Program-made: the position numbers and the translations under genes
Notes under the pieces: model-generated
What the model was told of the DNA's origin: nothing
What the model saw: only the letters and a program-made list of their open reading frames with translations
The model's database searches: none
DNA from: Chloroflexota bacterium
Lineage (GTDB): Bacteria; Chloroflexota; Dehalococcoidia; UBA6926
Reading direction: 5' to 3'
Assembly (NCBI GenBank): GCA_026713485.1
Contig: JAPOOK010000067.1
Location: forward strand, 1 to 33,217
DNA length: 33,217 nt
Part shown: piece by piece, positions 1-8,634 of the stretch
How the letters are laid out: the number at the start of each line of letters is the position of its first letter
Position numbering within the stretch: the first letter of the stretch is position 1

Positions 1-1
1 G

Positions 2-676
2 GAGGAGTTCATCGTCGAGAAGATACGGGAGCGCATCCTCACCGAAGAGACCATCGTGGCCCTGGTGCAGCTGGTGGCTGAGGAGATTGACGCCATGGCC
101 GGTGAGCTTTCCGGCAGGCTGGAGGTGGTCGAGGCGGAGCTTGAGGACGTGAGGAAGCGGCTTTGGGAGGTCTACCAGGCCATCGAGAGCAGCGATCTGA
201 CCCTTGAGGTCCTGTCGCCCCGCATCATGTCCCTGAGGCAGAGGGAGGAGCAGTTGGAGGCTGCGAGAGAGGACGCTGAGACCCGGCTTGAGCAGCGCAG
301 GGTTGTCCTGCCCGACACCGAGGAGATAGTGGAGTACGTGGCGGACTTCCGAAACTTCCTGAAGGATGGGACGATCCCCGAGCGGAAGGCGCTCATCCGT
401 AACTTCGTTGAGGGCATCGAGATCAATGGAGACGAGGCCGTACTGACGTACACCGTGCCCATGCCGAGCGACGGCGTGAGGCGGGAAAAGGCGTCGGTTC
501 TTGATTTCGTCCAGTCCAGCCCACCACCGGGGACGGGAACGTGTGGTGCTGCGTGTATGGTAGCCCTGCTTCTCTCCCCACTTGATGTAGGCGAGGGCAG
601 CCGTCCCTTGCAGTTCGCCTTTGTTCTCGTGGCACATGAACAGTTTGTGGGGCAGGGTGGCGGGATCGACCAGTAG
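2..676 (+). CDS. Large serine recombinase, C-terminal part (5' end off window)
   Basis: The reading frame is open from the left edge, so only the last 224 residues are present. The resolvase catalytic domain and most of the DNA-binding region lie outside. What remains is a long heptad-rich coiled-coil segment, a stretch with the pattern P.ERKALIRNFVEGIEI, and the end motif ASVLDFVQ. This order is typical of the C-terminus of large serine recombinases (phage-integrase/transposon type), which cut and join two short attachment sites. After VLDFVQ the last 50 or so residues look unrelated to the family. They are encoded by the antisense of the neighbouring methyltransferase gene, so the stop codon is borrowed from the integration target. 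The recombinase therefore appears to sit at the very end of an inserted element lying to the left. Family call is firm; the subfamily cannot be judged without the N-terminus. Confidence 0.87.
   Translation, partial: EEFIVEKIRERILTEETIVALVQLVAEEIDAMAGELSGRLEVVEAELEDVRKRLWEVYQAIESSDLTLEVLSPRIMSLRQREEQLEAAREDAETRLEQRRVVLPDTEEIVEYVADFRNFLKDGTIPERKALIRNFVEGIEINGDEAVLTYTVPMPSDGVRREKASVLDFVQSSPPPGTGTCGAACMVALLLSPLDVGEGSRPLQFAFVLVAHEQFVGQGGGIDQ
511..530. other. Probable attachment-site junction of a serine-recombinase element
   Basis: Left of about 511 the plus strand encodes the conserved end of a serine recombinase. Right of about 530 the minus strand encodes the conserved body of a DNA methyltransferase, up to a RPRWW motif. 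The two coding signals switch within this short interval, at the CCACCA that forms the antisense of the WW codons. This is what one attachment-site half (attL or attR) looks like after integration. The exact crossover dinucleotide cannot be read from one junction. Confidence 0.6.
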
Positions 677-3220
677 CCTGCGGGATTCTTGAGGCGTGGT
701 CATTACGGGCCGCAAGTACTCCGGTTCAATGCCCCATTGGTCTATCTTGTCCTGCTTCAAATAGAAGAAATCGTTGGCGCCCGTGGTTATGCCGCGGCGG
801 ATGTGGGCAACGTCTCCCAACCGAACAAGTTTGTCCGCTTTCTTGTCCAGGATGTGATGGTAAATGTCAGGGGCTCGGAGGTACTTGCCGCCCCACTTGT
901 CTCCCACGTATTTCGTCCCCGAAATGCCGGGCTCCCTGCCTGCGGTCAGGAGCGTCTCCTGCGTGCGCATCAATTCGCGTCGGAGGCTCATATCGCCAAG
1001 CGCCTTATCGAATTCATCCCGCAGCGAGATGAACCGCGTCACCGCGCCTTTTTCCTGTGTGCCCTTTCTGATGACGGAGATGATGGTGTTGATGTCCGCA
1101 GTTGAGAATTGCCGTTCCACTGCGCTTTCATAGATGGCTTGCAAGTGCGCGTTGGTCAGCAGGTATTCCTGTAGCTTTGCGCCGTATCCGACGTCCAGCC
1201 AGCTGTTGGAGCACACGAAGACCTGAGTTCCTCCGGGAGCCAGCAACTGCAGGGCGCGCGCATAGAAATAGCAATAGAGATCTGAGCGCGCGACGGCGGC
1301 ATCGGCATAGAGGCTGGTCAGCTCCGTCTTGGTGGGGCCGATATTCTCTTGGCGCACGTACGGCGGGTTTGCTATCGCCACGTCAAAGCCGCCGGCGGGA
1401 GTAAACAATTCCGCGAATTCCACCCTCCAGTCAACGACTCCCTCATGTGCGAGTTCACCAACCTGCACCTCGATGGCACGCGTCATGCGGTTGATCTCGT
1501 CCTTCAGGTCGGTTTTCCGTGTGCCATCGGACTCGCGCATATACACGGCCTTTGTCTCGGCCAGCTTCGTGACGGCTTCCAAATCGATACCCAACACGGC
1601 CTGGGCGTTGATGTCGCTCGGGTCCGGCCCAAGCAGGCTGTCGCCGCGGACGATCTTGAAGTCGAGGTTGGGCAAGGGAGGTGGTGTATCGCCGTCGAAA
1701 TCGATCGCCAGGGAGAGCCAGAGCCGCAGCATGGCGATGTTGACGGCGAATTCATTGATGTCTACGCCGTATAGGTTGCGCTGGATGATGTGGAGTTTGA
1801 TCTTGTAGAGTTCCCCGGGTTCAGACCTGATCCTAAAGAGGGCATCCCGTAGTTCGACAAGTTCCTGCATCATGCCGAGGAGGAACGCGCCGGAGCCACA
1901 GGCCGGATCCACCACCGTAATCTCGTCCAGTTCCGCGCCCACACGTGGGGCTGCGGGACCCCCAATATATGACGCATCGTGCGTGTCAATGAAGCTTGCG
2001 ATGTTCTCCGCACTCACACCGGTTTCCTTGCCCTCAAGGTAGCCTTTCAGCGCCTCGCGGCACATGAAGGCGACGACGGGGCGGGGGGTGTAGTAGGCCC
2101 CGGAATCGTGCCGCTCATTGACCAGTTCCTCGAACACCTTGCCGAGCATCTCCGGGTCGACGGCCACCTCGATATCGTACGGAGTGGACTCCATGACGGT
2201 GAAGTTGAATTTTTCGAAGAGTTCCGTGAGGGCGCTTTCGATTATGCTGTCCGGCACATGGATGCCATCGCGATTGTCGAGATCGCTTTCCTCAAACAGG
2301 CCGCCGTTTAGGAACGGGACCGAGCCGATGGCGTGGGATGCGCCTCCGGTCACGTCTCGTGAGTCCGGGTTGTTGAGGCCGGTAGAGAAGAGGACGCGCA
2401 GTCGATCGCGGTAGAAGTTGGGGTCGTTGCCGCTGGGCGTAGGGGCGGCATTCTTGCTGTAGTCAGTCCACAAGGCCCTGAGGTAATCCTTGTCATCGTT
2501 AATGGAGAGCCATCCCTTGCGAGAGAGGAAGTGGACGAACATGAGGCGGTTGAACAGCGTCTGCGTGAAGAGCCGCTTCGCGCCCTTCTCCTTGTCGCTA
2601 TCGCCAAAGCCGGTGATTGCCTCCTCCGCCCGTTTGAATACCCTCTGATATTCATCGAAGAACTCATCGGTGAACGGCTCGATGGCGAAAGCTTTGGCGA
2701 GGATAGGGGGCAGGAAACCGGGCGGACCGTCCTTCACATCTTCGTAGTCCGCATAGATGTTGGCGATCTGCTGGACGATTGTGCGACGCGGCACGCCGTC
2801 CGTCACCACCATGCGGCGCAGGACAAGGCGCGAGCTGCTGAAATCCGGCAGGATGATGTGTAGCTGGGTTGCTGACATGTTGGAGATGATGAGAAGAATA
2901 TCCTCGCCAAGCTCAGCCTCAATTCGCTTGGCGGCCACCTCAACCTCCGCCTTGCGGACTCGGTCGGTATCGACGGTGTTCAGGTCGATATAGAGGACGT
3001 GGAAGCCATCAAGCTGCGCGATGCGCTCTGCCGTGGCAGGCAGACTGACATTCGAGGGAGTGGCGGGGAGGCTGACGGTCCTATTGAAGACTGGTTCAAA
3101 GTCGAGAACCTCGGCGAATAGTTTGCGGACCTCGTTTGCGCGATTCTCAGGTGTGGAGTCAAAGACGCGCTTGAAGGCAGCCTCTACTTCGCGTGCATTG
3201 TTGGGGTCTTTGATTGGCAT
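521..3220 (-). CDS. Eco57I-like adenine DNA methyltransferase, truncated by insertion
   Basis: The gene starts at an ATG at 3220 and stays in one frame for about 900 residues. Residues near 438 carry the SAM-binding motif DPACGSGAF and residues near 617 the amino-methyltransferase motif NPPY. Together with the long N-terminal region this matches Eco57I-type restriction-modification methylases, which make N6-methyladenine and are sometimes fused to a nuclease (type IIG). I do not recognise a nuclease motif in the N-terminus. Homology-like sequence ends at RPRWW near residue 897, where the recombinase element begins, so the target-recognition part is missing or displaced to the far side of the insertion. 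By chance the frame has no stop all the way to the left edge of the window, antisense to the recombinase. The protein is probably inactive or altered in specificity while the insertion is present. Confidence 0.82.
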
Positions 3221-3304
3221 GGTGGTAGAACCCTCCTCAGACTGGATTTCAGCATAGCAGGGCGGGGGCTTGCGGGATCATCTCGTAAATGGAACACTTG
3301 AGCC

Positions 3305-3871
3305 ATGAACATAGTGACAACCAGCAAGCAACTGACAAGCCGCATGACCCGCGCGGCCTTTGCCGATAGAGGGCTCTATTGGGAGCTTGCGCTTGATGCA
3401 GGCGCAATCCGGCAATCACTGCTGGCGGTAGTCATCGTGGCGGCCGCATTGGGCGTCGGCTCGGCCATTCACGATGTCATGCGAGGCGCTGTTAGCGGGG
3501 CGATTGGCGGGTTCACCGTGATGGGGCTGTGGGGGATGTTCTACTGGTTCCTCTTCAGCGTATCCGCGTGGACATTGGCGAAGCTGCTGGCCGGTCTCTA
3601 CGAAGTTGAGGTGGAGCGCGTGACGTACCTGCAGTTCGTTCGCAGGTTCGGCTTCGTGTCCTCGCCCGGCCTACTCTTAATCCTGACGCCCATTCCGTTC
3701 GTGGGCGAGGCGGCAGTTCTCATGGCATTCATGTGGACAGCGCTTGCCGCAGCGATCGCCATCCAACTGACCTTTGAAGCGCCCATAGGGCTGGGCGTCA
3801 TGGCCTCATTCATTGGGATGGTGGCGGCGCTTTTGATCTCTGTCCTTGTCGGGGTGTATCTGCTGTCTTAG
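3305..3871 (+). CDS. Yip1-like integral membrane protein
   Basis: A 188-residue protein with a soluble N-terminus of about 35 residues, followed by about four or five hydrophobic segments. They lie roughly at residues 38-60, 68-95, 118-140, 140-158 and 162-186. The layout, with a small-residue-rich membrane half and a conserved-looking FVSSPGLLLILTPIP segment, resembles the Yip1 domain family of bacterial membrane proteins, whose function is mostly unknown. It is divergent from the methyltransferase, with 84 bases between the two starts, and convergent with the XRE gene. No catalytic residue is visible. The Yip1 assignment is by overall look only. Confidence 0.6.
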   Translation: MNIVTTSKQLTSRMTRAAFADRGLYWELALDAGAIRQSLLAVVIVAAALGVGSAIHDVMRGAVSGAIGGFTVMGLWGMFYWFLFSVSAWTLAKLLAGLYEVEVERVTYLQFVRRFGFVSSPGLLLILTPIPFVGEAAVLMAFMWTALAAAIAIQLTFEAPIGLGVMASFIGMVAALLISVLVGVYLLS

Positions 3872-3893
3872 CAGGGCTCAACCGCGTGCAATG

Positions 3894-3927
3894 GTGGGAG
3901 TCCCAAAGAGGGTGTCGGGACTCCCAC
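3894..3927. terminator. Perfect 11-bp inverted repeat between convergent genes
   Basis: GTGGGAGTCCC at 3894-3904 pairs exactly with GGGACTCCCAC at 3917-3927 around a 12-base loop. It lies between the ends of the convergent Yip1-like and XRE genes and can form on either strand, so a bidirectional terminator is likely. There is no clear T tract on either side. Confidence 0.6.
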
Positions 3928-3942
3928 AACAGCGACTCCAAT

Positions 3943-4401
3943 CTAAGCGCGCTCCTCCCGCCGCACCAGCAGTGCCGAGCACCCCCGCTGTACAACGTGA
4001 TGCACGTAAGTATGGCCGCTGCCGTCGTAACCGGTGCGGTAGGCGAATTCGACGTTCGCGCCATGCGGCATGCGGCTGCCGATGCGGGCCGTCTTGCCGT
4101 CATTCTCGCGCACGATCATCCCAGTGCGCTCGCCCTTGCGCCAACCGAGCACCTTCACCTCGGCGGGCATCACGCGCAGCTCGGCTTTCGACGGCTGGAA
4201 CAGCACGTCGTGCAACTTCCTGAGTACCGTCGGCGACGGGCTCCTCTTGCCGGACATGATGCTCGCCAGGTGGCCCGACGTGATCCCCGCCTGCTTCGCG
4301 ACCCTGTTCTGGCTGATGTCGTGCGCGTTCATTCGGTCCCACAACGCCTGGATATTGACGTCGGCGCGCTCTGCCGGCGTGGGCGGCTCATCTGTTGGCA
4401 T
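3943..4401 (-). CDS. XRE-family transcriptional regulator
   Basis: A 152-residue protein. The ATG at 4401 (MPTDEPP) is chosen because the frame upstream of it is low-complexity and does not resemble the family; no strong Shine-Dalgarno is visible. Residues of roughly 20-70 form a Cro/C1-type helix-turn-helix, with ISQNRVAKQAGI then SGHLASIMSGKRSPS as the recognition helix region. The C-terminal 75 residues form a second small domain rich in charged and aromatic residues (KVLGWRKGERTG, GYDGSGHTYVHHV), which I do not recognise. The gene lies downstream of the SRAP gene on the same strand but is separated by 340 bases, so it may have its own promoter. It could control the SOS cassette or the element; this is not shown by the sequence. 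Confidence 0.75.
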   Translation of the reverse strand: MPTDEPPTPAERADVNIQALWDRMNAHDISQNRVAKQAGITSGHLASIMSGKRSPSPTVLRKLHDVLFQPSKAELRVMPAEVKVLGWRKGERTGMIVRENDGKTARIGSRMPHGANVEFAYRTGYDGSGHTYVHHVVQRGCSALLVRREERA

Positions 4402-4616
4402 GGGGCGTCGGGCTGTTCTTGGCGCTGGGGCCCGTCTATCAAGGCGTGAGAATGTCCTCCACCACACCCGGCGAGCGCATAGAATCCAGTTCGACGTTGA
4501 TTGAGCAGAACGGTCTCTGGGTTGTCTGGACATTGATCGTTCCTGTCCTAGTCTCAGGTGTCGCGCTGGTGGCTACACACTTCATGTACGCCAGCCAAAT
4601 CCAATGGCGCAGATAA
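4395..4616 (+). CDS. Possible small membrane protein or gene remnant
   Basis: A 73-residue frame begins at a TTG that overlaps the start of the divergent XRE gene. It contains a hydrophobic N-terminus, a polar linker with the pattern ESSSTLIEQNGLW, and a second hydrophobic segment (VVWTLIVPVLVSGVALVATHF). The pattern of a polar loop, an NGLW turn and a membrane helix looks protein-like rather than random and resembles small two-helix membrane proteins. There is no Shine-Dalgarno, and the start lies inside another gene. It may therefore be the surviving 3' part of a gene whose 5' end was replaced by the XRE gene. Weak call. Confidence 0.35.
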   Translation: MAWGVGLFLALGPVYQGVRMSSTTPGERIESSSTLIEQNGLWVVWTLIVPVLVSGVALVATHFMYASQIQWRR

Positions 4617-4740
4617 ATTTGCGTTTCGAGATTGCTCTCTAGCCCAGCGCTAGGCCAGCCGTTATGACAGAGCAATGCTGAACAAATCCAACGGCTACCA
4701 ACAGACGCAGGAATTCGAAAACCAGAAGCCCTTATTACGC

Positions 4741-5409
4741 TTAGACTGCCCTGATGATTACGTCCGGCGTGTCGTTGGCTTGGGAGTTGACGAGCGTCGA
4801 GACGGGGTAGGTTTCCATCATGTCCGGCGGATAGGGGGTGAGGAAGCTGCTGAGCGCGGTAGAATCCTCTATCGAGTGGTCGAGCCAAGCTGCTTCGTGT
4901 TCCGGCGGCAGGATGACGGGCATTCGATCATGGATTGGGCGCATGATGTCGTTCGGCGTGGTGGTGACGATTGTGCAGGAGTTGATCATCTCCCTGTCGG
5001 GGTTTTTCCAAGTTTCCCACAGGCCCGCGAAGGCGAAAGGTTCTCCCGTCGTCATCAGGATGCGCATGGGTTGTCTGGCCTTGCCGCTGCCGGTCCATTC
5101 ATAGAAGCCGTCCGCGAGGATGAGGCAGCGGCGGCGGCGCAAGGCCGTGCGAAACATAGGTCTGTCCGCCAGGGTTTCAGCCCGCGCGTTGATGGCACGG
5201 TTGCCGATGGACATGTCTTTCGCCCACGAGGGTATCAGCCCCCACCGCATGTGCTCTGCTACGTTGTGCCCGTCCTCCCAACGCACCGTCAGGACGTTCT
5301 GCGTCGGCGCAATGTTGAAGCGGGGCGCATATTCATGGACAGGATTCTCGAAGTCAAACCGCAGCTGCAGGGCTGTAAGGTCGCTGATCAGGCTGTATCG
5401 TCCACACAT
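4741..5409 (-). CDS. yedK: SRAP-domain abasic-site protein (YedK/HMCES family)
   Basis: The start is set at MCGRYS (5409), because the family uses Cys2, exposed after methionine removal, as its catalytic nucleophile. An upstream in-frame ATG would bury it. Key residues are all present: Cys2, Asn74 in INARAET, Glu104 in GFYEW and His160 in IHDRMP, at almost the same numbers as in E. coli YedK. At 222 residues it is full length. SRAP proteins form a thiazolidine crosslink with abasic sites in single-stranded DNA and shield them. The gene follows dnaE2 by 60 bases on the same strand and so likely belongs to the SOS operon starting at imuB. This matches the known genomic association of SRAP genes with SOS mutagenesis genes. 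Confidence 0.93.
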   Translation of the reverse strand: MCGRYSLISDLTALQLRFDFENPVHEYAPRFNIAPTQNVLTVRWEDGHNVAEHMRWGLIPSWAKDMSIGNRAINARAETLADRPMFRTALRRRRCLILADGFYEWTGSGKARQPMRILMTTGEPFAFAGLWETWKNPDREMINSCTIVTTTPNDIMRPIHDRMPVILPPEHEAAWLDHSIEDSTALSSFLTPYPPDMMETYPVSTLVNSQANDTPDVIIRAV

Positions 5410-5469
5410 TTTTTGAGCGGGCCACCATGGCATTTTTTCCGGCTTCTCGTTGAATTAGTCTAGCGCGGC

Positions 5470-8400
5470 TCAGTGCCAATCGTGGGCGTTCGGCATGGGG
5501 ACATCGGTGTTGATGGCACGGATCTCAGACGCGATGATGTTTGTCGTTCCGTCCCAACGAGATACGATGCCACGCGCCATGATGACGCGGTTGCGGAGGG
5601 CGCGCCGGGATCGCGCGAACACGTCCTTCCAGAGAATGAGTTGCACGTCGTCGCACTCGTCCTCAATGGTGACGAAGACGGTGCCGTCCCGCCCGCGCGG
5701 GTGTTGCCGGGCAATCGGCCAACCGGCAACGAGCACTTCCTGGTCCTCAGGCATGTTGTACACGTCTGAGGTTCGCAGGACATGGTCATTCAACGTGGGG
5801 CGCACGAATTCCATGACGTGGCCGCGTGGGTAGATGCCCATGACGCGATACTCGCCAACCATCTTCTCGTATTCCAAGAAATCCTTGAGTTGCGGGGTGG
5901 TGTGGTCAGTGGTTGTGGCGAGAGTGCGCTGGCCGCTCCTGAGCGGGCGGTTGGCAAGACCAACTTCCCACAAGGCCTGTCTGCGGTTGGACGAGACATC
6001 ATCGAACGCGCCCGCCATGACGAGCGACGCGGCAGCCTGCGGCGTGATGCCCGTTCTGCTCACAAGGTCGGCGGGGCTGCCGTACCGGCCTCGCGCCTCT
6101 CGTTCTTCCACAATGGCACGCGCCGCTGCCTCGCCAACATCCTTAATGAGGCCAAGGCCCAGCCGCACTGCCCCATCCTCCGGCACGCACAGCGCCCGGC
6201 TGCGGTTCACGCAGGGGTTGAGGAACGGGACACCGAAACGCCGCGCATCTTGCTTGAGGGTCTCCATCGGGTAAAAACCCATCGGCTGGTTGTTGATGAG
6301 GGTCACAAAGAACTCCAGCGGGTGGTAGCGCTTGAGCCACGCGGCCTGGTAGGCGGTGATGGCGAATGCGTGGCTGTGGCTCTCCGGAAACATGTAGTGG
6401 CCGTTGACCTTGCCGAAGATTTTTTCTGCGATATCATCCGGCACGCCGTTGCGACGCGCTCCCTCAAGGAATCGCTGCCAGTGCATCTCAATCAGGGCGG
6501 CGTTGTTGGGACGACCAAAGGCCCGGCGTATCTCATCCGCCTCCGCCGTCGTGACGCCGGCAACGTCCGCCAGCAACTGCACCACCTGCTCCTGCCAGAC
6601 GATGATGCCGTAACCGCGCTCCAACGCCCGCTTCTCCAGCGGGTGATCGTAGCCCCACGCTACCCCGTACCGGTAGCGCTCCACGAATTGGCTGACAGAA
6701 CTGCCCTGCACCCCCACGCCGGGTCGGATGAGTGCGACCTGGTAGGCAAGGTCAAGAAGATTACGCGAGCGGAGACGCTGCGCCATCTTGAGCTGGGCCG
6801 GTGATTGCAGCAGGAAGACACCCTTGGCACGGCCCTCGTTGATCATGTCGTAGACGTTGTTGTCATCCGGCTCCACTCGGCTCAGGTCGGGGCGGCTGCC
6901 CGTCCGCTGCTCAATGAGGTCGAGCGACTGCTCCAGCTGGTCCAGCACCGGCAGGGAAAGGAGATCAATCTTGGCGACGTTGGCATCGGCGATGGTGTCC
7001 TTGTTCCAGTCGATGATGTAGCGCCCCTCGATTGCACCCTCCCGGATGGGCGTCATCTCCGAGATGGGCGAGCTGCTGAGGATCATGCCGCCGACGTGCT
7101 GGCCGAGGCTGCGGGGGGCGTCCATGAGCTGCGGGGCGAGTTCAATCAGTTCCCGCCAGCCCTGCGACTCAACACGATCCTTGTAGGCGGGCAGTCGCAG
7201 CATCTCCTCTTTGAGGTCATCGGCGTGGTGGGAGTGGAGCTGCTTGGAGAGGAGGGTGAGATCCTCTTTGGGCAGGCCGAGTGCCTTGCCAATGTCCTGG
7301 ATGATGCCCTTGACGGAGTAGGTGCTGATCGCGCCGGTGAGCGCGGCGTAGTCCGGGCCATACCGCCGGTGGACGCGAGTGATGAGCTCATCGCGCAGGC
7401 CGCGCGGAAAATCGAGATCAATGTCCGGCAACATGGACATGTCCTCGGAGATGAAACGCTCCAGCGTCAGATCCCACTTGATGGGATCGATGTGGCTGAT
7501 GCCGATGAGGTAACCGACCAACAGCGCGACGGACGAACCACGTCCCCTGCCCGGCGGCCTCTCCTCCAACGGGATCTCCGGCGGTGTCAGTCCGCGCTCT
7601 TCCATGATCTGCTGGGCCAGCAGCACGATGTCCCGATACAGCAGCAGGAAACCGGCGATGCCATGCCGCTTGATAAGGGCAAACTCTTCATCGAGTCGAT
7701 CCTGCACGCGCTGCGAGATGCCGCCGTAGCGTCGCATTGCCGCCTCGAAACAGAGGCGTTGCAGGTAGCTGTCCGTGGTGTAGCCCGCCGGCACGTCCGG
7801 CTCCGGTAGTTCGTAGTTGATGCTCTCGGCAAGGTTGAAGTCGCACTGCTCGGCGATGCGGCGCGTTACGTCGATGATCCCCGGGTACTCCCTCTCAAAG
7901 AGCCGCGCCATCGCGTCGTGGGGCTTCAGATGGAAGTGGTGGTTTGGGCGGATGTGCGGGAGTGCCTGGTCGATGGTGGTGTTGTGCTTGGCGGCGACGA
8001 GCGCGTGCTGGAGGCGGTACCGCTCCGGCGCGTGGTAGTGGACGTCATTCGTGGGAACGAGGCAGACGCCCGCATCTCTGGCGACACGGGCCAGCTCGCG
8101 GTTACGCGCCGTGTCGCCGCGGATGAGGTTCTGTTGCAGTTCTGCGAAGACGGAGTCCCGGCCGAACCAGTTCATGTAGCCTTGCAGGAGTTTTTGAGCA
8201 TCGTCATGACGGCCGGTCAGGGCGAGTTGGGACAGTTGGCCGTCGCGTCCACCGGCGATGAGCACAACACCCTCGGCGTGGTCCGGCAGATGGACAGGAT
8301 CAAGACGCGGCTCACGGCGATCAACAGCGTTGGCGAGCGTGAAGAGACGGGAGATGTTGGCGTAGCCCTGCTTGCTCTTGGCCAGCAGCGTGATGCGGGA

Positions 8401-8619
8401 GCCGTCCAGCATGGTCAACTCGCCGCCGGCAATCGGCTTGATATCGAGACTCTTGGCCAGTCGGGCAAATTCCAGCGCGCCGCAGAGATTCGTGTCAGTC
8501 AGTGCCAGCGCATCGTAGCCGTACTCTTTCGCTTGCGTCAGCAACTCGTGGACGTGCGATGCTCCCTCCCCAAAGGAGTAGAAACTCTTGGCGTGCAACT
8601 CGACGTATGAGGCTGTCAT
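5470..8619 (-). CDS. dnaE2: Error-prone DNA polymerase III alpha subunit DnaE2 (ImuC)
   Basis: A 1049-residue C-family polymerase of the usual DnaE2 length. The N-terminal PHP domain begins YVELHAKSFYSFGEGAS and includes ALALTDTN. The palm holds the two catalytic aspartates in PDIDLDF near residue 398 and a third in AKIDLLSL near residue 550. A helix-hairpin-helix region and an OB-fold domain follow, with VLVAGWPIARQHP and FVTIEDECDDVQLILW near residues 945-990. There is none of the extended C-terminus of replicative DnaE1. DnaE2 performs translesion synthesis with ImuB and the beta clamp. The gene follows imuB by 15 bases and precedes the SRAP gene by 60, in what looks like one transcript under an SOS promoter. 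No imuA is seen. Confidence 0.95.
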   Translation of the reverse strand: MTASYVELHAKSFYSFGEGASHVHELLTQAKEYGYDALALTDTNLCGALEFARLAKSLDIKPIAGGELTMLDGSRITLLAKSKQGYANISRLFTLANAVDRREPRLDPVHLPDHAEGVVLIAGGRDGQLSQLALTGRHDDAQKLLQGYMNWFGRDSVFAELQQNLIRGDTARNRELARVARDAGVCLVPTNDVHYHAPERYRLQHALVAAKHNTTIDQALPHIRPNHHFHLKPHDAMARLFEREYPGIIDVTRRIAEQCDFNLAESINYELPEPDVPAGYTTDSYLQRLCFEAAMRRYGGISQRVQDRLDEEFALIKRHGIAGFLLLYRDIVLLAQQIMEERGLTPPEIPLEERPPGRGRGSSVALLVGYLIGISHIDPIKWDLTLERFISEDMSMLPDIDLDFPRGLRDELITRVHRRYGPDYAALTGAISTYSVKGIIQDIGKALGLPKEDLTLLSKQLHSHHADDLKEEMLRLPAYKDRVESQGWRELIELAPQLMDAPRSLGQHVGGMILSSSPISEMTPIREGAIEGRYIIDWNKDTIADANVAKIDLLSLPVLDQLEQSLDLIEQRTGSRPDLSRVEPDDNNVYDMINEGRAKGVFLLQSPAQLKMAQRLRSRNLLDLAYQVALIRPGVGVQGSSVSQFVERYRYGVAWGYDHPLEKRALERGYGIIVWQEQVVQLLADVAGVTTAEADEIRRAFGRPNNAALIEMHWQRFLEGARRNGVPDDIAEKIFGKVNGHYMFPESHSHAFAITAYQAAWLKRYHPLEFFVTLINNQPMGFYPMETLKQDARRFGVPFLNPCVNRSRALCVPEDGAVRLGLGLIKDVGEAAARAIVEEREARGRYGSPADLVSRTGITPQAAASLVMAGAFDDVSSNRRQALWEVGLANRPLRSGQRTLATTTDHTTPQLKDFLEYEKMVGEYRVMGIYPRGHVMEFVRPTLNDHVLRTSDVYNMPEDQEVLVAGWPIARQHPRGRDGTVFVTIEDECDDVQLILWKDVFARSRRALRNRVIMARGIVSRWDGTTNIIASEIRAINTDVPMPNAHDWH

Positions 8620-8634
8620 GAGGTGCTGCGCGAA

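Noticed and set aside
520-600. Recombinase tail resembling the PPGTRTC-type tails seen when integrases end in a tRNA gene
   Set aside because: The DNA here is the antisense of the methyltransferase coding frame and has no tRNA cloverleaf or T-loop sequence.
5782-7809. Two long plus-strand open frames (340 and 334 codons)
   Set aside because: They are exact antisense shadows of dnaE2, whose motifs are unmistakable on the minus strand.
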